The position numbers and the translations under genes are program-made. DNA of 64,000 nucleotides. It comes from Ophioderma brevispina (lineage: Eukaryota > Echinodermata > Ophiuroidea > Amphilepidida > Ophiodermatidae). The notes beneath the pieces were generated by a model, which was not told where the DNA came from, did not search any database, and worked only from the letters and a program-made list of their open reading frames with translations. Shown here one piece after another: positions 1 through 11,125 of this stretch. The DNA is taken from the NCBI GenBank assembly GCA_023653785.1, contig JAMKCH010019835.1, positions 310,001 to 374,000 on the forward strand, written 5' to 3'. Every line of letters begins with the position of its first letter. Positions within the stretch are counted from its first letter, which is position 1.

Positions 1-18
1 TATGCATAAAAGTATGGG

Positions 19-339
19 TCACACTTTGAATAGCACAAGTATTTGAGGTCGGGTATTAAATTGATCTGAATGAGGAATACGACGGGAACTAACACTTTTG
101 TTATAGGTTATGCATGAGTGAGGTGAAAGACCTCTATAGGTAATGTGTTCCACATCATGAAAATAGTTTAATCTAAATTGGGGTGGTGGTATATATAACA
201 TCTGAAATCTTTCAGCTGCATGGATAATAACAATGGCTCTGCAGTTACAGATGAAAAAAAGAATTTGAAGTCTTTGGTCCTCTGCATACCGAGCGGATTT
301 ACTTATCAATAGCCCCGATTTACTTATCAATAGCCACAT
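19..339 (-). pseudogene. Possible LINE C-terminal remnant
   Basis: An open stretch of 106 codons with a Phe-Phe-Ile-Cys-Asn-Cys segment like the Cys/His knuckle at the end of LINE ORF2 proteins; compare the clearer case at 5946-6314. The tail is rich in Arg, His and Pro. No RT motif is visible and the ends are not defined. It could equally be a chance ORF. Confidence 0.2.
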
Positions 340-430
340 TATTTGCTGGAGTCAATGAATGATTTACATCCGTTGGTCACTGATATTCAGGGCAAAGATT
401 GAGATGACATTTAATTCATTTTCTAGAAAA

Positions 431-1075
431 TGTGCACATATACACTGTAAATGAAGTGTTTAGAAAGTATGGGCAAAACATGTTAGCCTATGTTTAAAAC
501 CTAAACATGTTTAGAATTTATACACGTTTTTTATTTTTAAATTCTAAACATGTTTAGGATTTAATCATGATCAAAACATGTTTTTGACCATACTTTCTAA
601 ACATTGGCTTAGGAAGATTTTCAGGATTGGGGGGGGGGGACACCACGAGATGCCGAGTGGGGAGGGTGGGGTGGCAGTGCCAGCCAGGGGTTCCCATTTC
701 ACCCCCCCCCCCCCCAGAAGAAAAATGACAGATTTTTGGCAAAATCAGCGATTGGGCAAAAATCACCAAATTTGGGAAAATATCAGCGATTTGGGGCCAA
801 ATTTGTTAAAAATTCCAAAATTTTGAATTTTTTCCCCAAAAAAAAAAAAATTTCACTTTTCCCCCGGTTTTCCAACAGAAAAAGAAGTCTGGCGCTGCCA
901 CTTGTAGAGGGGGGAAGCTTTGGAATCTAATGTTTTGGTTAAAGTGTTAAGATTATTTGGGGGGCTCAAGGGTACTTCCCCCACCCAAAATTATTGGGGT
1001 GCCCAGCCCCCCCCCCCCCCCCCTCTTCCTAAGCCCATGCTAAACACTTCATTTACAGTGTAGACGTGAGCACAC
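431..1075. mobile_element. MITE-like element with ~21 bp perfect TIR
   Basis: Positions 442-462 and 1041-1061 are exact reverse complements, and weaker matching extends outward to about 431 and 1075. A second inverted pair is nested inside, around 458-484 and 573-603 (core GTTTAGAAAGTATGG). The interior has G and C homopolymer runs at 629-639, 702-715 and 1007-1023. The short ORFs across these runs are not credible genes. No clear TSD was found. Confidence 0.65.
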
Positions 1076-1438
1076 ACGTAGAATTAATTTCTATATTTTA
1101 GAAAAAATATTTCGGAAGAATGATGTACTTCCCAGGGGTGCCTCCACCTTGGCCCTTATCCGAGCATCTTTTTCGCTTTGGCCTCATGGCCTATAAGCCT
1201 ACAACAGAAAAGTCAAATAACAACTTTGCTGAGTGATATTTATAAGATAGAAAATTAGAAACAAATCTGAATATTTGTACGAAACTTGAAACAAATTTGA
1301 ACTTGTGCGTATTAACTATGTGATATTTTTGCCTGTCAGATAATCAACTGAGGATGTCTCATGTATAAACACATGTCACATGATCTATATTATTTAAATG
1401 CGATTACAATAATTTTAACCATATTCCATATTATACAG

Positions 1439-1568
1439 GAATAAAGGCATCGGAGTAGCAGACACTTGTCAAGCAAAGGCGTCTCTGTCCCAGACTTTCC
1501 TATCGTGTGTGGTCAGCCATGCCATCAATATTTTGGGAGACTGGATTCCAAGTGATGATGAATGTGAG
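1439..1568 (+). CDS. Putative internal exon of an unrecognised gene (copy 1)
   Basis: I do not recognise the product. The segment is preceded by a pyrimidine-containing tract ending in TATACAG and followed by GTGATT, so it can be an exon with AG and GT borders. After one leading base it reads 43 codons without a stop, ending ILGDWIPSDDECE. The composition (paired Cys, hydrophobic helix-like run, acidic end) looks like protein rather than chance. No neighbouring exon could be joined to it, and a TIR element starts about 26 bp past the donor. It may be a captured or orphaned exon. Confidence 0.4.
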
Positions 1569-1594
1569 GTGATTCTGCAAGTACCCCGTAAGCA

Positions 1595-2010
1595 CTCGGG
1601 TATAAGCCCACCCCCTAAAAGGAATATTTTACTTTAAAATAGGGGTGGGTTTATACCCGGGGAGGGGCTAGAACTTGGGAGCAAATATCAGATACAAAAT
1701 TGCGATTAATATCATTTCAAGAGCATTATTATTCAACCAGATAACATTTAAAGTACACATTAGTTGTAGCAGATATTAAAACATTAAAAGTAAAAGCTCA
1801 ATTTTCCAATCACATTCCTCAAAGTAATTATAGCAAGCAAGTCATTCCAATGCATTAGGCCCTACTTTGAAAAGTTTTAAAATGTGATTTTGTTGTGATT
1901 TTTTACTGACACGTTATTTCGTGAATGCTAAAATTACCACCTGGGCTTATACCGGAGTGTTGCTAGCTCCTGTATTTCTTTTAAAAAATTAGGGGTGGGC
2001 TTATACCCGA
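1595..2010. mobile_element. TIR element, copy 1
   Basis: The left end (core GGGTATAAGCCCACCCC) is the reverse complement of sequence at 1992-2010. Related inverted pieces lie at about 1640-1662 and 2011-2030. No coding capacity. The same element sits at the matching place in the second duplication copy, so insertion preceded the duplication. Confidence 0.6.
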
Positions 2011-2576
2011 AGGTGGGCTTATACCCTAGTGGTTACCAAGTTAAACCAGATGAACTTTTCCGAGCCGAGAGTGCGGCAGAATTCACTATATGAGGTCACT
2101 AGGACTTCTTCATATTTACGTGGACAATAATAGACGATTTCCTCATAACTCGAAATACAATCCTATTAACTCCGCCAATAAGTTGCACCATTTTTATCCA
2201 AGTCGGATCCCAAAAACCCCCGCACTTTTAAAATTATGACCCTTGTTTAGTGATGGTACAACGAAATTGCCCCTATTCTTGATTTTTGCTGTTTTTAGCC
2301 TATACTCTGAATCTTTAGGCTGTACATATTACAAACTATACCTTTTCTGAATCCTTATGGTTAGACACATAACTTGGTGTGGTTTTCAACATGATTGGAT
2401 CAATTAAAGATTTGACCCCTGTACAATCTTGTCTGGGCCCCCTCCTTAAGGCACCATTTGCAGCACTTAAGAATCGCGTTTCAGGGGTTCCTGTCAGGCT
2501 GCAACATTTCATCACTCAACTTTGTACTTGAGATGTGTTACAAATTGTGCTAGCTCCCGGGTTAATAGCGACCAGG

Positions 2577-2690
2577 GCTATCTACTGTTGAGAAAATTGA
2601 TTGTTAGTCTGTTCTGATGTTTGGCCTGTTGCTATCTACTGTAGACAGAATTGATTGCATGAATGGTGTACTATAATCCGGTGTGGCAGG
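2577..2690 (+). repeat. Two diverged monomers related to the 53 bp satellite
   Basis: GCTATCTACTG occurs at 2577 and 2631, 54 bp apart. The second unit continues with GTAGACAG...ATTG and then ATGGTGTA, which matches the phase of the 53 bp satellite at 8.7-17 kb. The pair recurs at 4893 and 4947 in the second duplication copy. Confidence 0.55.
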
Positions 2691-3041
2691 AGATTGGTCC
2701 TCTGGACTCATAGTCCACCAACAACAGTGACGGATAGGACACTCGATTCAGTTGACTCTTCATGCAGCATTATGTTCACGCTTCATTCCGTTGTCGTCTA
2801 TGGACCTTGGACTTTGGCTCCAGGCGGACTATATCTCCTTTTACACCATTACTCTCTGCGTTAAATGAAAAATAACACCTAAATTTTAGTTTACATAATT
2901 AGTGACAAATCATGTTGAAATGATTCCCAACAGTGATATTATTGCAATAAATTACTTAAACGAACAGGAACTGATGGGCGCGTCCATGTTACCAATAATC
3001 TCACGACCAGTTTGACGTCTATGGTTGGCCTAATGTCCAAT

Positions 3042-3560
3042 TAATCGAAAATCTTGGATTTTCGACCAACATCTGGAATTAGTCGTGTCGAAAATCCAAG
3101 ATTTCAATTGATAATACAAGATTATCAAGAATAACTTGGACTATCAATTGATAATCCAAGATGTTCGATATGTGAATGAAAACCTGGATTATCACTTGAT
3201 AATCCAAGATTATCGACTCGAAAATCCAAGTTTTCTAATTATTGGACATTGATTCTGAAAATCTTGGATTTTCAGTCGATAATCCAAGATTTTCGACTAC
3301 TCTTGTACAATAGTCGAAAAACCTGGATTATCAAAGTGAAAAATCCAAGTTTTTCATTTATAGTCAAGTTATTGAAATCAAGTTGATAAACTTGGATTAT
3401 CGCCACGCAATTACAATAAAGGGGGAAATTCGAAGAATCTTGGATTATGAAAGTGAAAATCCAAGTTTTTCGATTTGATAGTCCAAGTTATTGACATCAA
3501 GTTGATAAACTTGGATTATCGACCGAAAATCTTGGATTTTCGACGCTAGATGCACAATAA
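3042..3560. repeat. CCAAG/CTTGG foldback array (duplication copy 1)
   Basis: Motifs of the form AATCCAAGATT and its complement alternate every 15-30 bp, often flanked by TCGA. Many neighbouring pairs could form hairpins. It is the duplicate of the array at 5359-5935. Confidence 0.8.
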
Positions 3561-3769
3561 TTTTGGATTATCAAAGATGATGATATTTTAAGATAAAAAT
3601 TAGAATTTGTACGAAACTTGAAACAAATTTGAACTTGTGCGTATTAACTATGTGATATTTTGCCTGTCAGATAATCAACTGAGGATGTCTCATGTATAAA
3701 CACAGGTCACATGATCTATATTATTTAAATGCGATTACAATAATTTTAACCATATTCCATATTATACAG

Positions 3770-3899
3770 GAATAAAGGCATCGGAGTAGCAGACACTTGT
3801 CAAGCAAAGGCGTCTCTGTCCCAGACTTTCCTATCGTGTGTGGTCAGCCATGCCATCAATATTTTGGGAGACTGGATTCCAAGTGATGATGAATGTGAG
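3770..3899 (+). CDS. Putative internal exon of an unrecognised gene (copy 2)
   Basis: This segment is identical over all 130 bp to 1439-1568, including the AG and GT borders and the 43-codon frame. Flanking intron-like sequence differs from copy 1 by several single-base indels. As with copy 1, the gene is unknown and no partner exon was found. Confidence 0.4.
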
Positions 3900-3924
3900 G
3901 TGATTCTTCAGTACCCCGTAAGCA

Positions 3925-4340
3925 CTCGGGTATAAGCCCACCCCCTAAAAGGAATATTTTACTTTAAAATAGGGGTGGTTTATACCCGGGGAGGGGCTAG
4001 AACTTGGGAGCAAATATCAGATACAAAATTGCGATTAATATCATTTCAAGAGCTTATTATTCACCAGATAACATTTAAAGTACACATTAGTTGTAGTCAG
4101 ATATTAAAACATTAAAAGTAAAAGCTCAATTTTCCCATCACATTCCTCAAAGTAATTATAGCAAGCAAGTCATTCCAATGCATTAGGCCCTACTTTGAAA
4201 AGTTTTAAAATGTGATTTTGTTTGTGATTTTTTACTGACACGTTATTTCGTGAATGCTAAAATTACCACCTGGGCTTATACAGGGAAGGGTTTGCTCGCT
4301 CGTATTTTCTTTAAAAAATTAGGGGTGGGCTTATACCCGA
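3925..4340. mobile_element. TIR element, copy 2
   Basis: Same element as 1595-2010, carried by the tandem duplication. The terminal inverted repeats lie at 3925-3945 and 4322-4340. Confidence 0.6.
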
Positions 4341-4892
4341 AGGTGGGCTTATACCCTAGTGGTTACCAAGTTAAACCAGATGAACTTTTCCGAGCCGAGA
4401 GTGCGGCAGAATTCACTATATGAGGTCACTAGGACTTCTTCATATTTACGTGGACAATAATAGACGATTTCCTCATAACTCGAAATACAATCCTATGAAC
4501 TCCGCCAATAATTTGCACCATTTTTATCCAAATCGGAGCAACTTTAAAATTTGACCCCTGTACAACTGAATTGACCCTTATTATTGATTTTTTGCTGTTT
4601 TTAGCCTATAACTCTGAATCTTTAGGCTGTACATATTACAAACTATACCTTTTCTGAATCCTGATGGTTGACACACAACTTGTGTGGTTTTCATTCAACA
4701 TATTGGATCAATTTAAAGATTTGACCCCTGTACAATCTTTGTCTGGGCCCCCTCCTTAAGGCAATCCATTTGCAGCACGAAGACTCGCGTTCAGGGGTTC
4801 TGTCCAGCGGCAACAGAATTTCATCACTCAAACCTTTTGTACTTGAGATGTGTTACAAATGTGTGCTAGCTCCCGGGTTAATAGCGACCAGG

Positions 4893-5008
4893 GCTATCTA
4901 CTGTTGAGAAAATTGATTGTTAGTCTGTTCTGATGTTTGGCCTGTTGCTATCTACTGTAGACAGAATTGATTGCATGAATGGTGTACTATAATCCGGTGT
5001 GGCAGGAG
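4893..5008 (+). repeat. Two diverged 53 bp satellite-like monomers (copy 2)
   Basis: Duplicate of 2577-2690. GCTATCTACTG is at 4893 and 4947. Confidence 0.55.
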
Positions 5009-5358
5009 ATATGGTCCTCTGGACTCATAGTCCACCAACAACATGACGGATAGGACACTCGATTCAGTTGACTCTTCATGCAGCATTATGTTCACGCTTC
5101 ATTCCGTTGTCGTCTATGGACCTTGGACTATGGCTCCAGCGGACTATATCTCCTTTTACACAGTACTCTCTGCGTTAAATGAAAAATAACACCTTAAATT
5201 TTAGTTTACATAATTATGTGACAAATCATGTTGAAATGATTCCCAACAGTGATATTATTGCAATAAATTACTTAAACGAACAAGGGAACTGATGGGCGCG
5301 TCCATGTTACCAATAATCTCACGACCAGTTTGACGTCTATGGTTGGCCTAATGTCCAA

Positions 5359-5935
5359 TTAATCGAAAATCTTGGATTTTCGACCAACATCTTGGATTAT
5401 CGGTCGAAAATCCAAGATTTTCAATTGATAATCCAAGATTATCAAGAATAACTTGGACTATCAATTGATAATCCAAGATGTTCGATATGTGAATGAAAAC
5501 CAGGAGTATCACTTGATAATCCAAGATTATCGACTCGAAAATCCAAGTTTTTCTAATTATTGGACATTGATTCTGAAAATCTTGGATTTTCAGTCGATAA
5601 TCCAAGATTTTCGACTACTCTTGTACAATAAGTCGAAAAACCTGGATTATCAAAGTGAAAAATCCAAGTTTTTCGATTTGATAGTCCAAGTTTATTGACA
5701 TCAAGTTGATAAACTTGGATTATCGACGCTAAATGTACAATAAATCGAAAATCTTGGATTATCAAAGTGAAAAATCCAAGTTTTTCGACTTGATAAGCCA
5801 AGTTATTGAATCAAGTTGATAAACTTGGATTATCGACCGAAAATCTTGGATTTTCGACGCTAGATGCACAATAATTTTGGATTATCAAAAGTGAGTTGAA
5901 AAACTTGGATTATCAAATGAAAATCCAAGATTTTC
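5359..5935. repeat. CCAAG/CTTGG foldback array, left arm
   Basis: Roughly 25 or more CCAAG or CTTGG cores in both orientations, embedded in AATCCAAGATTNTCGA-like units over about 580 bp. Overlapping ORFs on both strands here (81-85 codons) follow from the repeat and are not genes. Confidence 0.8.
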
Positions 5936-5945
5936 AAGGTATAAA

Positions 5946-6314
5946 GCCAGATCAAACACATTGGCTCTTAATAATAGGATTTCAAAGTGGACTGATGACA
6001 ATGACGGGTCCTGCTTTTTATGTAATAATGGTACAGAGGATTTGTATCATTTTTTCTTTATCTGCAAATGCTTTAATGATATCCGCGTTGACGAATTCAT
6101 GAAACTGGAGTCACGTTTATACAACATCAATTGTAACCACATTTGGTCTTTGTTTATCGCAGGGAATTTAGATACGAAACTAATGTTAACATTAGGCAAC
6201 ACTGATTTATTTGCTTTTGATGATCACTCAGAAAACATTAGTTCCATTTTTGACTCTTTTGCAAGAGTTACCTCAAACGTGCGTGGTCTTTACGCAATAA
6301 TCTTTGTGATGTGA
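5946..6314 (+). pseudogene. LINE ORF2 C-terminal fragment
   Basis: The frame from 5961 contains CFLCNNGTEDLYHFFFIC, a C-x2-C-x7-H-x5-C knuckle typical of the zinc-ribbon-like C-terminus of non-LTR retrotransposon reverse transcriptases. RT motifs upstream are missing, replaced by the CCAAG array. A frameshift just before the end moves the last residues (CDVNSRTALYS) to another frame. AT-rich 3' sequence follows to about 6430. The clade is not certain. Confidence 0.6.
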
Positions 6315-6477
6315 ATAGTCGTACTGCCCTTTATTCCTAATTACTATGTATTATATTTATATATTTTGTATGTAAGCTTTTTTTTTAAATGTTAAACATC
6401 CTGTATAAATATTTGTTTATTTACATTGTACCTATACTAAGCGGGAGTAACCGAGCGAGTGTACATAAGCGGTGTAT

Positions 6478-6807
6478 GGTGGTATATCTGTAGCAAAACC
6501 TCGCTCATCGTCCGCTCCAGGAGCGATGCAGTAAAATATGGAGCGGTCATGGAGCGGTCATGGAGCGCTCCGTTACCGCTCCATTTACCGTTCCATTGTT
6601 GGTATCAAGTTTCGTGAGCTCGGGTTTTAACACTAGATTCTTGTCTTATAACGGAATAAACTGCATCATCGTATTGACGTTTATTCCGTAAAAGAGTAGA
6701 ATGTCGCATGAAACCCAAGCGCACCCTGGACTACCGAGTATGGTCAAACGTGGAGCGCTCCTGGAGCTGACGATGAGCGAGGTTTTGCTACAGATATAAC
6801 CACCATT
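6478..6807. mobile_element. 330 bp MITE with ~50 bp TIRs and 8-10 bp TSD
   Basis: The left TIR (6478-6525) and right TIR (6756-6807) share TATCTGTAGCAAAACCTCGC and the following GCTCATCGT. AGCGGTGTAT occurs directly on both sides (6468-6477 and 6808-6817), a 10 bp repeat consistent with an 8-10 bp TSD and hence hAT-like or similar. The interior has repeated GGAGCGGTCAT and GAGCGCTCC motifs. No coding capacity. It split a GTGTA-rich sequence. Confidence 0.75.
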
Positions 6808-7083
6808 AGCGGTGTATTGCGTGCGTGTGTGTGGGTGTGAATGTGAGTGCATGCCAGCATACGTCTTTAATATGCTTTGTTAACTGCTCCATTTTTGTAC
6901 TCCAGTGCATGTCGCATCCAGTGACCAGTTGTTGCATGTTGGTGTGCATCTGCCTTCGGGATTCTTTTTCAGAGGCACACCGGATGCAACACCGAAGACT
7001 GGATGAGACAGTCATGATGCATTGTATGACTTTATACTATTTAATTATTCATTTTTTTTATTTTTAAGTTCCATTTTTTTCTG

Positions 7084-7116
7084 GTGTGTGTGTGTGTGTG
7101 TGTGTGATTGTATAGG

Positions 7117-7156
<40 letters not shown>

Positions 7157-7330
7157 TTGTATAGGCCTTTTGTGTGTGTGTGTGTGTGTGATTGTATAGG
7201 CCTTTTGTGTGTGTGTGTGTGTGATTGTATAGGCCTTTTGTGTGTGTGTGTGTGATTGTATAGGCCTTTTGTGTGTGTGTGTGTGATTGTATAGGCCTTT
7301 TGTGTGTGTGTGTGTGTGTGATTGTATAGG

Positions 7331-7370
<40 letters not shown>

Positions 7371-7567
7371 TTGTATAGGCCTTTTGTGTGTGTGTGTGTG
7401 TGATTGTATAGGCCTTTTGTGTGTGTGTGTGTGATTGTATAGGCCTTTTGTGTGTGTGTGTGTGATTGTATAGGCCTTTTGTGTGTGTGTGTGTGATTGT
7501 ATAGGCCTTTTGTGTGTGTGTGTGTGATTGTATAGGCCTTTTGTGTGTGTGTGTGTGATTGTATAGG

Positions 7568-7607
<40 letters not shown>

Positions 7608-7709
7608 TTGTATAGGCCTTTTGTGTGTGTGTGTGTGATTGTATAGGCCTTTTGTGTGTGTGTGTGTGATTGTATAGGCCTTTTGTGTGTGTGTGTGTGA
7701 TTGTATAGG

Positions 7710-7757
<48 letters not shown>

Positions 7758-7799
7758 TTGTATAGGCCTTTTGTGTGTGTGTGTGTGTGATTGTATAGG

Positions 7800-7837
<38 letters not shown>

Positions 7838-7846
7838 TTGTATAGG

Positions 7847-7894
<48 letters not shown>

Positions 7895-8062
7895 TTGTAT
7901 AGGCCTTTTGTGTGTGTGTGTGTGATTGTATAGGCCTTTTGTGTGTGTGTGTGTGATTGTATAGGCCTTTTGTGTGTGTGTGTGTGATTGTATAGGCCTT
8001 TTGTGTGTGTGTGTGTGTGTGATTGTATAGGCCTTTTGTGTGTGTGTGTGTGATTGTATAGG

Positions 8063-8106
<44 letters not shown>

Positions 8107-8177
8107 TTGTATAGGCCTTTTGTGTGTGTGTGTGTGATTGTATAGGCCTTTTGTGTGTGTGTGTGTGATTGTATAGG

Positions 8178-8215
<38 letters not shown>

Positions 8216-8292
8216 TTGTATAGGCCTTTTGTGTGTGTGTGTGTGATTGTATAGGCCTTTTGTGTGTGTGTGTGTGTGTGTGATTGTATAGG

Positions 8293-8328
<36 letters not shown>
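7084..8328. repeat. Compound GT minisatellite, about 33 units
   Basis: An invariant 15-16 bp spacer, ATTGTATAGGCCTTTT, recurs about 33 times, separated by (GT)n tracts of variable length (about 12 to 45 bp). The spacer is almost unchanged while the tract length varies, as expected from replication slippage. The 451-codon reverse-strand ORF of Thr-His repeats is a by-product because all frames stay open. Confidence 0.95.
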
Positions 8329-8329
<1 letters not shown>

Positions 8330-8359
8330 CAAATAAAGAAATAAATAATAAATAGTATC

Positions 8360-8583
8360 CAATAAATCGAAAATCTGGTTTATCAAAGTGGATAATCCAA
8401 GTTCATCGAATTCAATCAAATCAAGTTGAAACCTTGATTATCGATGAAAATCCAAGATGTTCGACGCCAAATGCAAGAATTCGAAAACTTGGATATCAAA
8501 TCCAAAACTGGATTATCGCCGAAAATCTTGGATTATCAATTGAAAATCTTGGATTTTCGACCGATATCCAAGATTTTCGATTA
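8360..8583. repeat. CCAAG/CTTGG foldback array, right arm
   Basis: A shorter array of the same motifs as 5359-5935, in inverted order. Its outer part, CCAAGATTTTCGATTAATTG then GACAT, is the reverse complement of 5349-5375. Confidence 0.75.
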
Positions 8584-9699
8584 ATTGGACATCATGCCAA
8601 CCATAGACGGTCGTTCGTGCAATGTGTCCGTCCATGTTTGAACAGTTTGTCCCCTGACGACTCTCAACCCACGTGAATAACTTTGAGCATATTCCTTTAA
8701 TCGACATTCATCTGCTGCAATTATATCTGCTGTGACAGCACTGAGCAGTATGTGTGTTGTAATGTCTGTCAGTTTATCCTTCTTAACACCAATTCAGTAT
8801 GTGTGGTGTAATGTATGTCCATATGCTATATGCCGTAGACAGCAAAAAATCATGTATTTCCTAATGTATGGTTCAGGTGCTATCTGCTGTAGACGCATTA
8901 ACAGTATGTGTGGTGTAATGTGTGTCATGTGCTATCTGCTGTAGATACATTACAATATGGGTATAAAAAGTATGTCAGCATGCTATCACTGTAGAAGGTT
9001 AATGTATGTTCATTTCTTGACAAACTGATATATGCATTAACAGTATGTGTGTTGTAATGTATGTCCAGGTGATACTCTACCACGCAGAGTCACGCACTTC
9101 AACATTCAGATCCGGCTGTGGTGTAACCCCCCTGTATTGTCGGGCGCTATCTGCGTAGACAGCATTAACATTAGTATATGGTTGCTAATGATCTGTACAG
9201 GGCTATCTGTGTAGACAGCATTAACAGATGTGTGAGTGTAATGATGTCAGATGTATATGCACTGTAAACAGCAGGAATAGTTGTGTCGGTGAATACAGTA
9301 TATGTGGGGAATGTAGGTCAGGTGACTATCTTGCTCGTATACAACATTAACAGTATGTGTGGTGTAATGTATGTCATGTGCTATTGACTGTAGATACGCA
9401 GTTATACAATATGGGGTAGTTTTCTTTAGACCATGGATGTCAGATAGTCGTATTATTGTAGAAGGTCTTGTAATGTATGTCATTCTTGATATGCATTAAC
9501 AGAATGTGTGGTTGAAATTGTATGTCAGGGTTTGTATTGCACGTAGACAGCATTAACAGATGTTCGGTGTAATGTATGTCGCGGTATTATCCTGCTGTAG
9601 ATAGCATTGACAGTATATGTTCTGTATATGTAGCTCATGTGCTTCTGCTGTAGACAGCATTAAAATGTGTATGGTGGGGGAATGTATGTCAGTCTCACC

Positions 9700-10035
9700 C
9701 CCACACTCTACCAACCTTAACGCTGATTCTGCCGGACACACACTACAGAACACCCCAACAAATGATCAATAATTGTTTGCGGTTTCTTGAGGTCAAACTG
9801 TACAGGTCATGGTGCACAATATCCCTTACAAATCTGGGATATTGACAGGAAATGCCTTTTTTGATCTCAATGTCGGAATTTTGATACACCGTGTAGAAAT
9901 TCAGTAATAAAATTTTAAAAGTACTGCCGTTGTCCTTAATACACGTATTTCAAGCCTACCACCAGCGGGTTATGATAAGCACATCCATGTCGTAACAATA
10001 ATTATTTCGATGTTTCAGTCTGCAAACCGCTGCTT
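9700..10035 (+). repeat. Higher-order spacer S1 inside satellite
   Basis: Non-monomer sequence with TGGTGCACAATATC and AATTTTAAAAGTACTGCC, repeated at 10810-11125 with small indels. Confidence 0.75.
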
Positions 10036-10654
10036 ATCCCTTTAAAGTAATGTGTAAATGATGACTGTCAATATTGTTTTATCTGCTGTAGACATTGTGT
10101 ATTAACTAAGTGTGGTGTAATATGTCCTGTGCATCTGGCTGTAGAGGCATTAATCATATGTATGGTTTAATGTATGTCAAGTGCTATCTGCTGGAAGATA
10201 TATAGCATATTAACAGGATGCTTGGTTGTAATGTATACTCAGATGTTATCTGCTGGTATATATGCATTAACAGTATGTGTGGTGCAATGTATGCCATGTT
10301 TCTATCTGCTGTAGATAGAATTAACAGTATGTGTGCTGTAATGCTTCAGGTGCTATCTGATGTAGACAACATTAACCGTATGTGTGGTGTAATACATGTC
10401 ATGTGATATCTGCGTAAACAACATTAACCATATGTGTGGTGTAATGTCTGTCCATGGCTGTAGATAGCATTAACAATATGGGTAGAACAATGTAGGTCAG
10501 ATGTATTACTGTAGAAGGTGTAATGTATGTCATTCTTGATATGCATAACAAATGTGTGGTGAAATTGTAATGTCAGGTGCTATCTGGCCGTAGACAGCAT
10601 TAACAGTAATTCGGTGGTAATGTATGTCCGGTATTATCTGCTTGTAAAGCAGCA

Positions 10655-10737
10655 TGGGGGGGGGGGGAGGGGGGGGGGGGTTGGGGGGGGAGCGGGGGGG
10701 GGGGGGTGGAGTGGGGGGGTTGTGGATATGGGTGGGG
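10655..10737 (+). repeat. G-run block inside satellite
   Basis: Successive runs of 8 to 13 G separated by one to four bases, about 80 bp in all, meeting any G-quadruplex pattern rule. It interrupts a satellite monomer after GCAGCAT. Pro-rich reverse ORFs here are not genes. Exact run lengths are unlikely to be reliable in sequencing. Confidence 0.85.
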
Positions 10738-10809
10738 TTGCTGGTACATGTATTCTCCTGTGCTATCATCTCTGTAACACATAACAGTGTATGTGGTAAT
10801 GTATTTCAG

Positions 10810-11125
10810 TCTCAAATCTACACTTAACAGCTGATTATGGCCGACACCACTACAGAATAAACAAAGTAATCAATGTTTTGGGTTTGAGGTCAAACTGTAA
10901 CAGTCATGGTGCACAATATCTCGCTTAAAATCTTGGATATTGACAGGGAAAGGCTTTTTGATCTCATTACGGAATTTTATACACACTTATAAACATTACA
11001 GAATAAAATTTTAAAAGTACTGCCTTGTCTTTAATACACGTATTTCATCCTACCACCACCGGGTATGTTCGCACATCCATGTCAGTAACAATAATTATTT
11101 CCCATTTTGCATCCAGTCAGCAAAA
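10810..11125 (+). repeat. Higher-order spacer S2 inside satellite
   Basis: Second copy of the spacer at 9700-10035. Confidence 0.75.

Larger units (their letters stand above)
1233..5890. repeat. 2.3 kb tandem duplication (two copies)
   Basis: Copy 1 spans about 1233-3577 and copy 2 about 3578-5890. The offset is 2332 bp near the start and 2318 bp near the end, so the copies are colinear and differ mainly by small indels. Each holds the same order: a 130 bp exon-like segment, a TIR element, anonymous sequence, two diverged 53 bp satellite monomers, and an array of CCAAG/CTTGG motifs. It may be a real segmental duplication or an uncollapsed haplotype. Confidence 0.85.
5333..8611. mobile_element. 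Large foldback-like element with composite inverted ends
   Basis: The left boundary CGTCTATGGTTGGC (about 5335) and the array after it reappear as reverse complement ending at about 8611 (GCCAACCATAGACG). The inverted ends are about 600 and 250 bp and consist of many short subrepeats, the architecture known from Foldback-type transposons. The interior holds a LINE C-terminus, a nested 330 bp MITE and a GT-rich minisatellite. No transposase frame is visible. No TSD could be assigned. Confidence 0.5.

Noticed and set aside
5348..5801. Overlapping 81-85 codon ORFs with NLGLS/NPRF repeats
   Set aside because: Translations of the CCAAG/CTTGG array on both strands.
7064..8419. 451-codon reverse ORF of Thr-His and KGLYN/KRPIQS repeats
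   Set aside because: It is the translation of the GT minisatellite. Every frame stays open and composition explains it fully.
10530..10815. Pro-rich reverse ORFs at the G-run
   Set aside because: Caused by G homopolymers inside satellite DNA.
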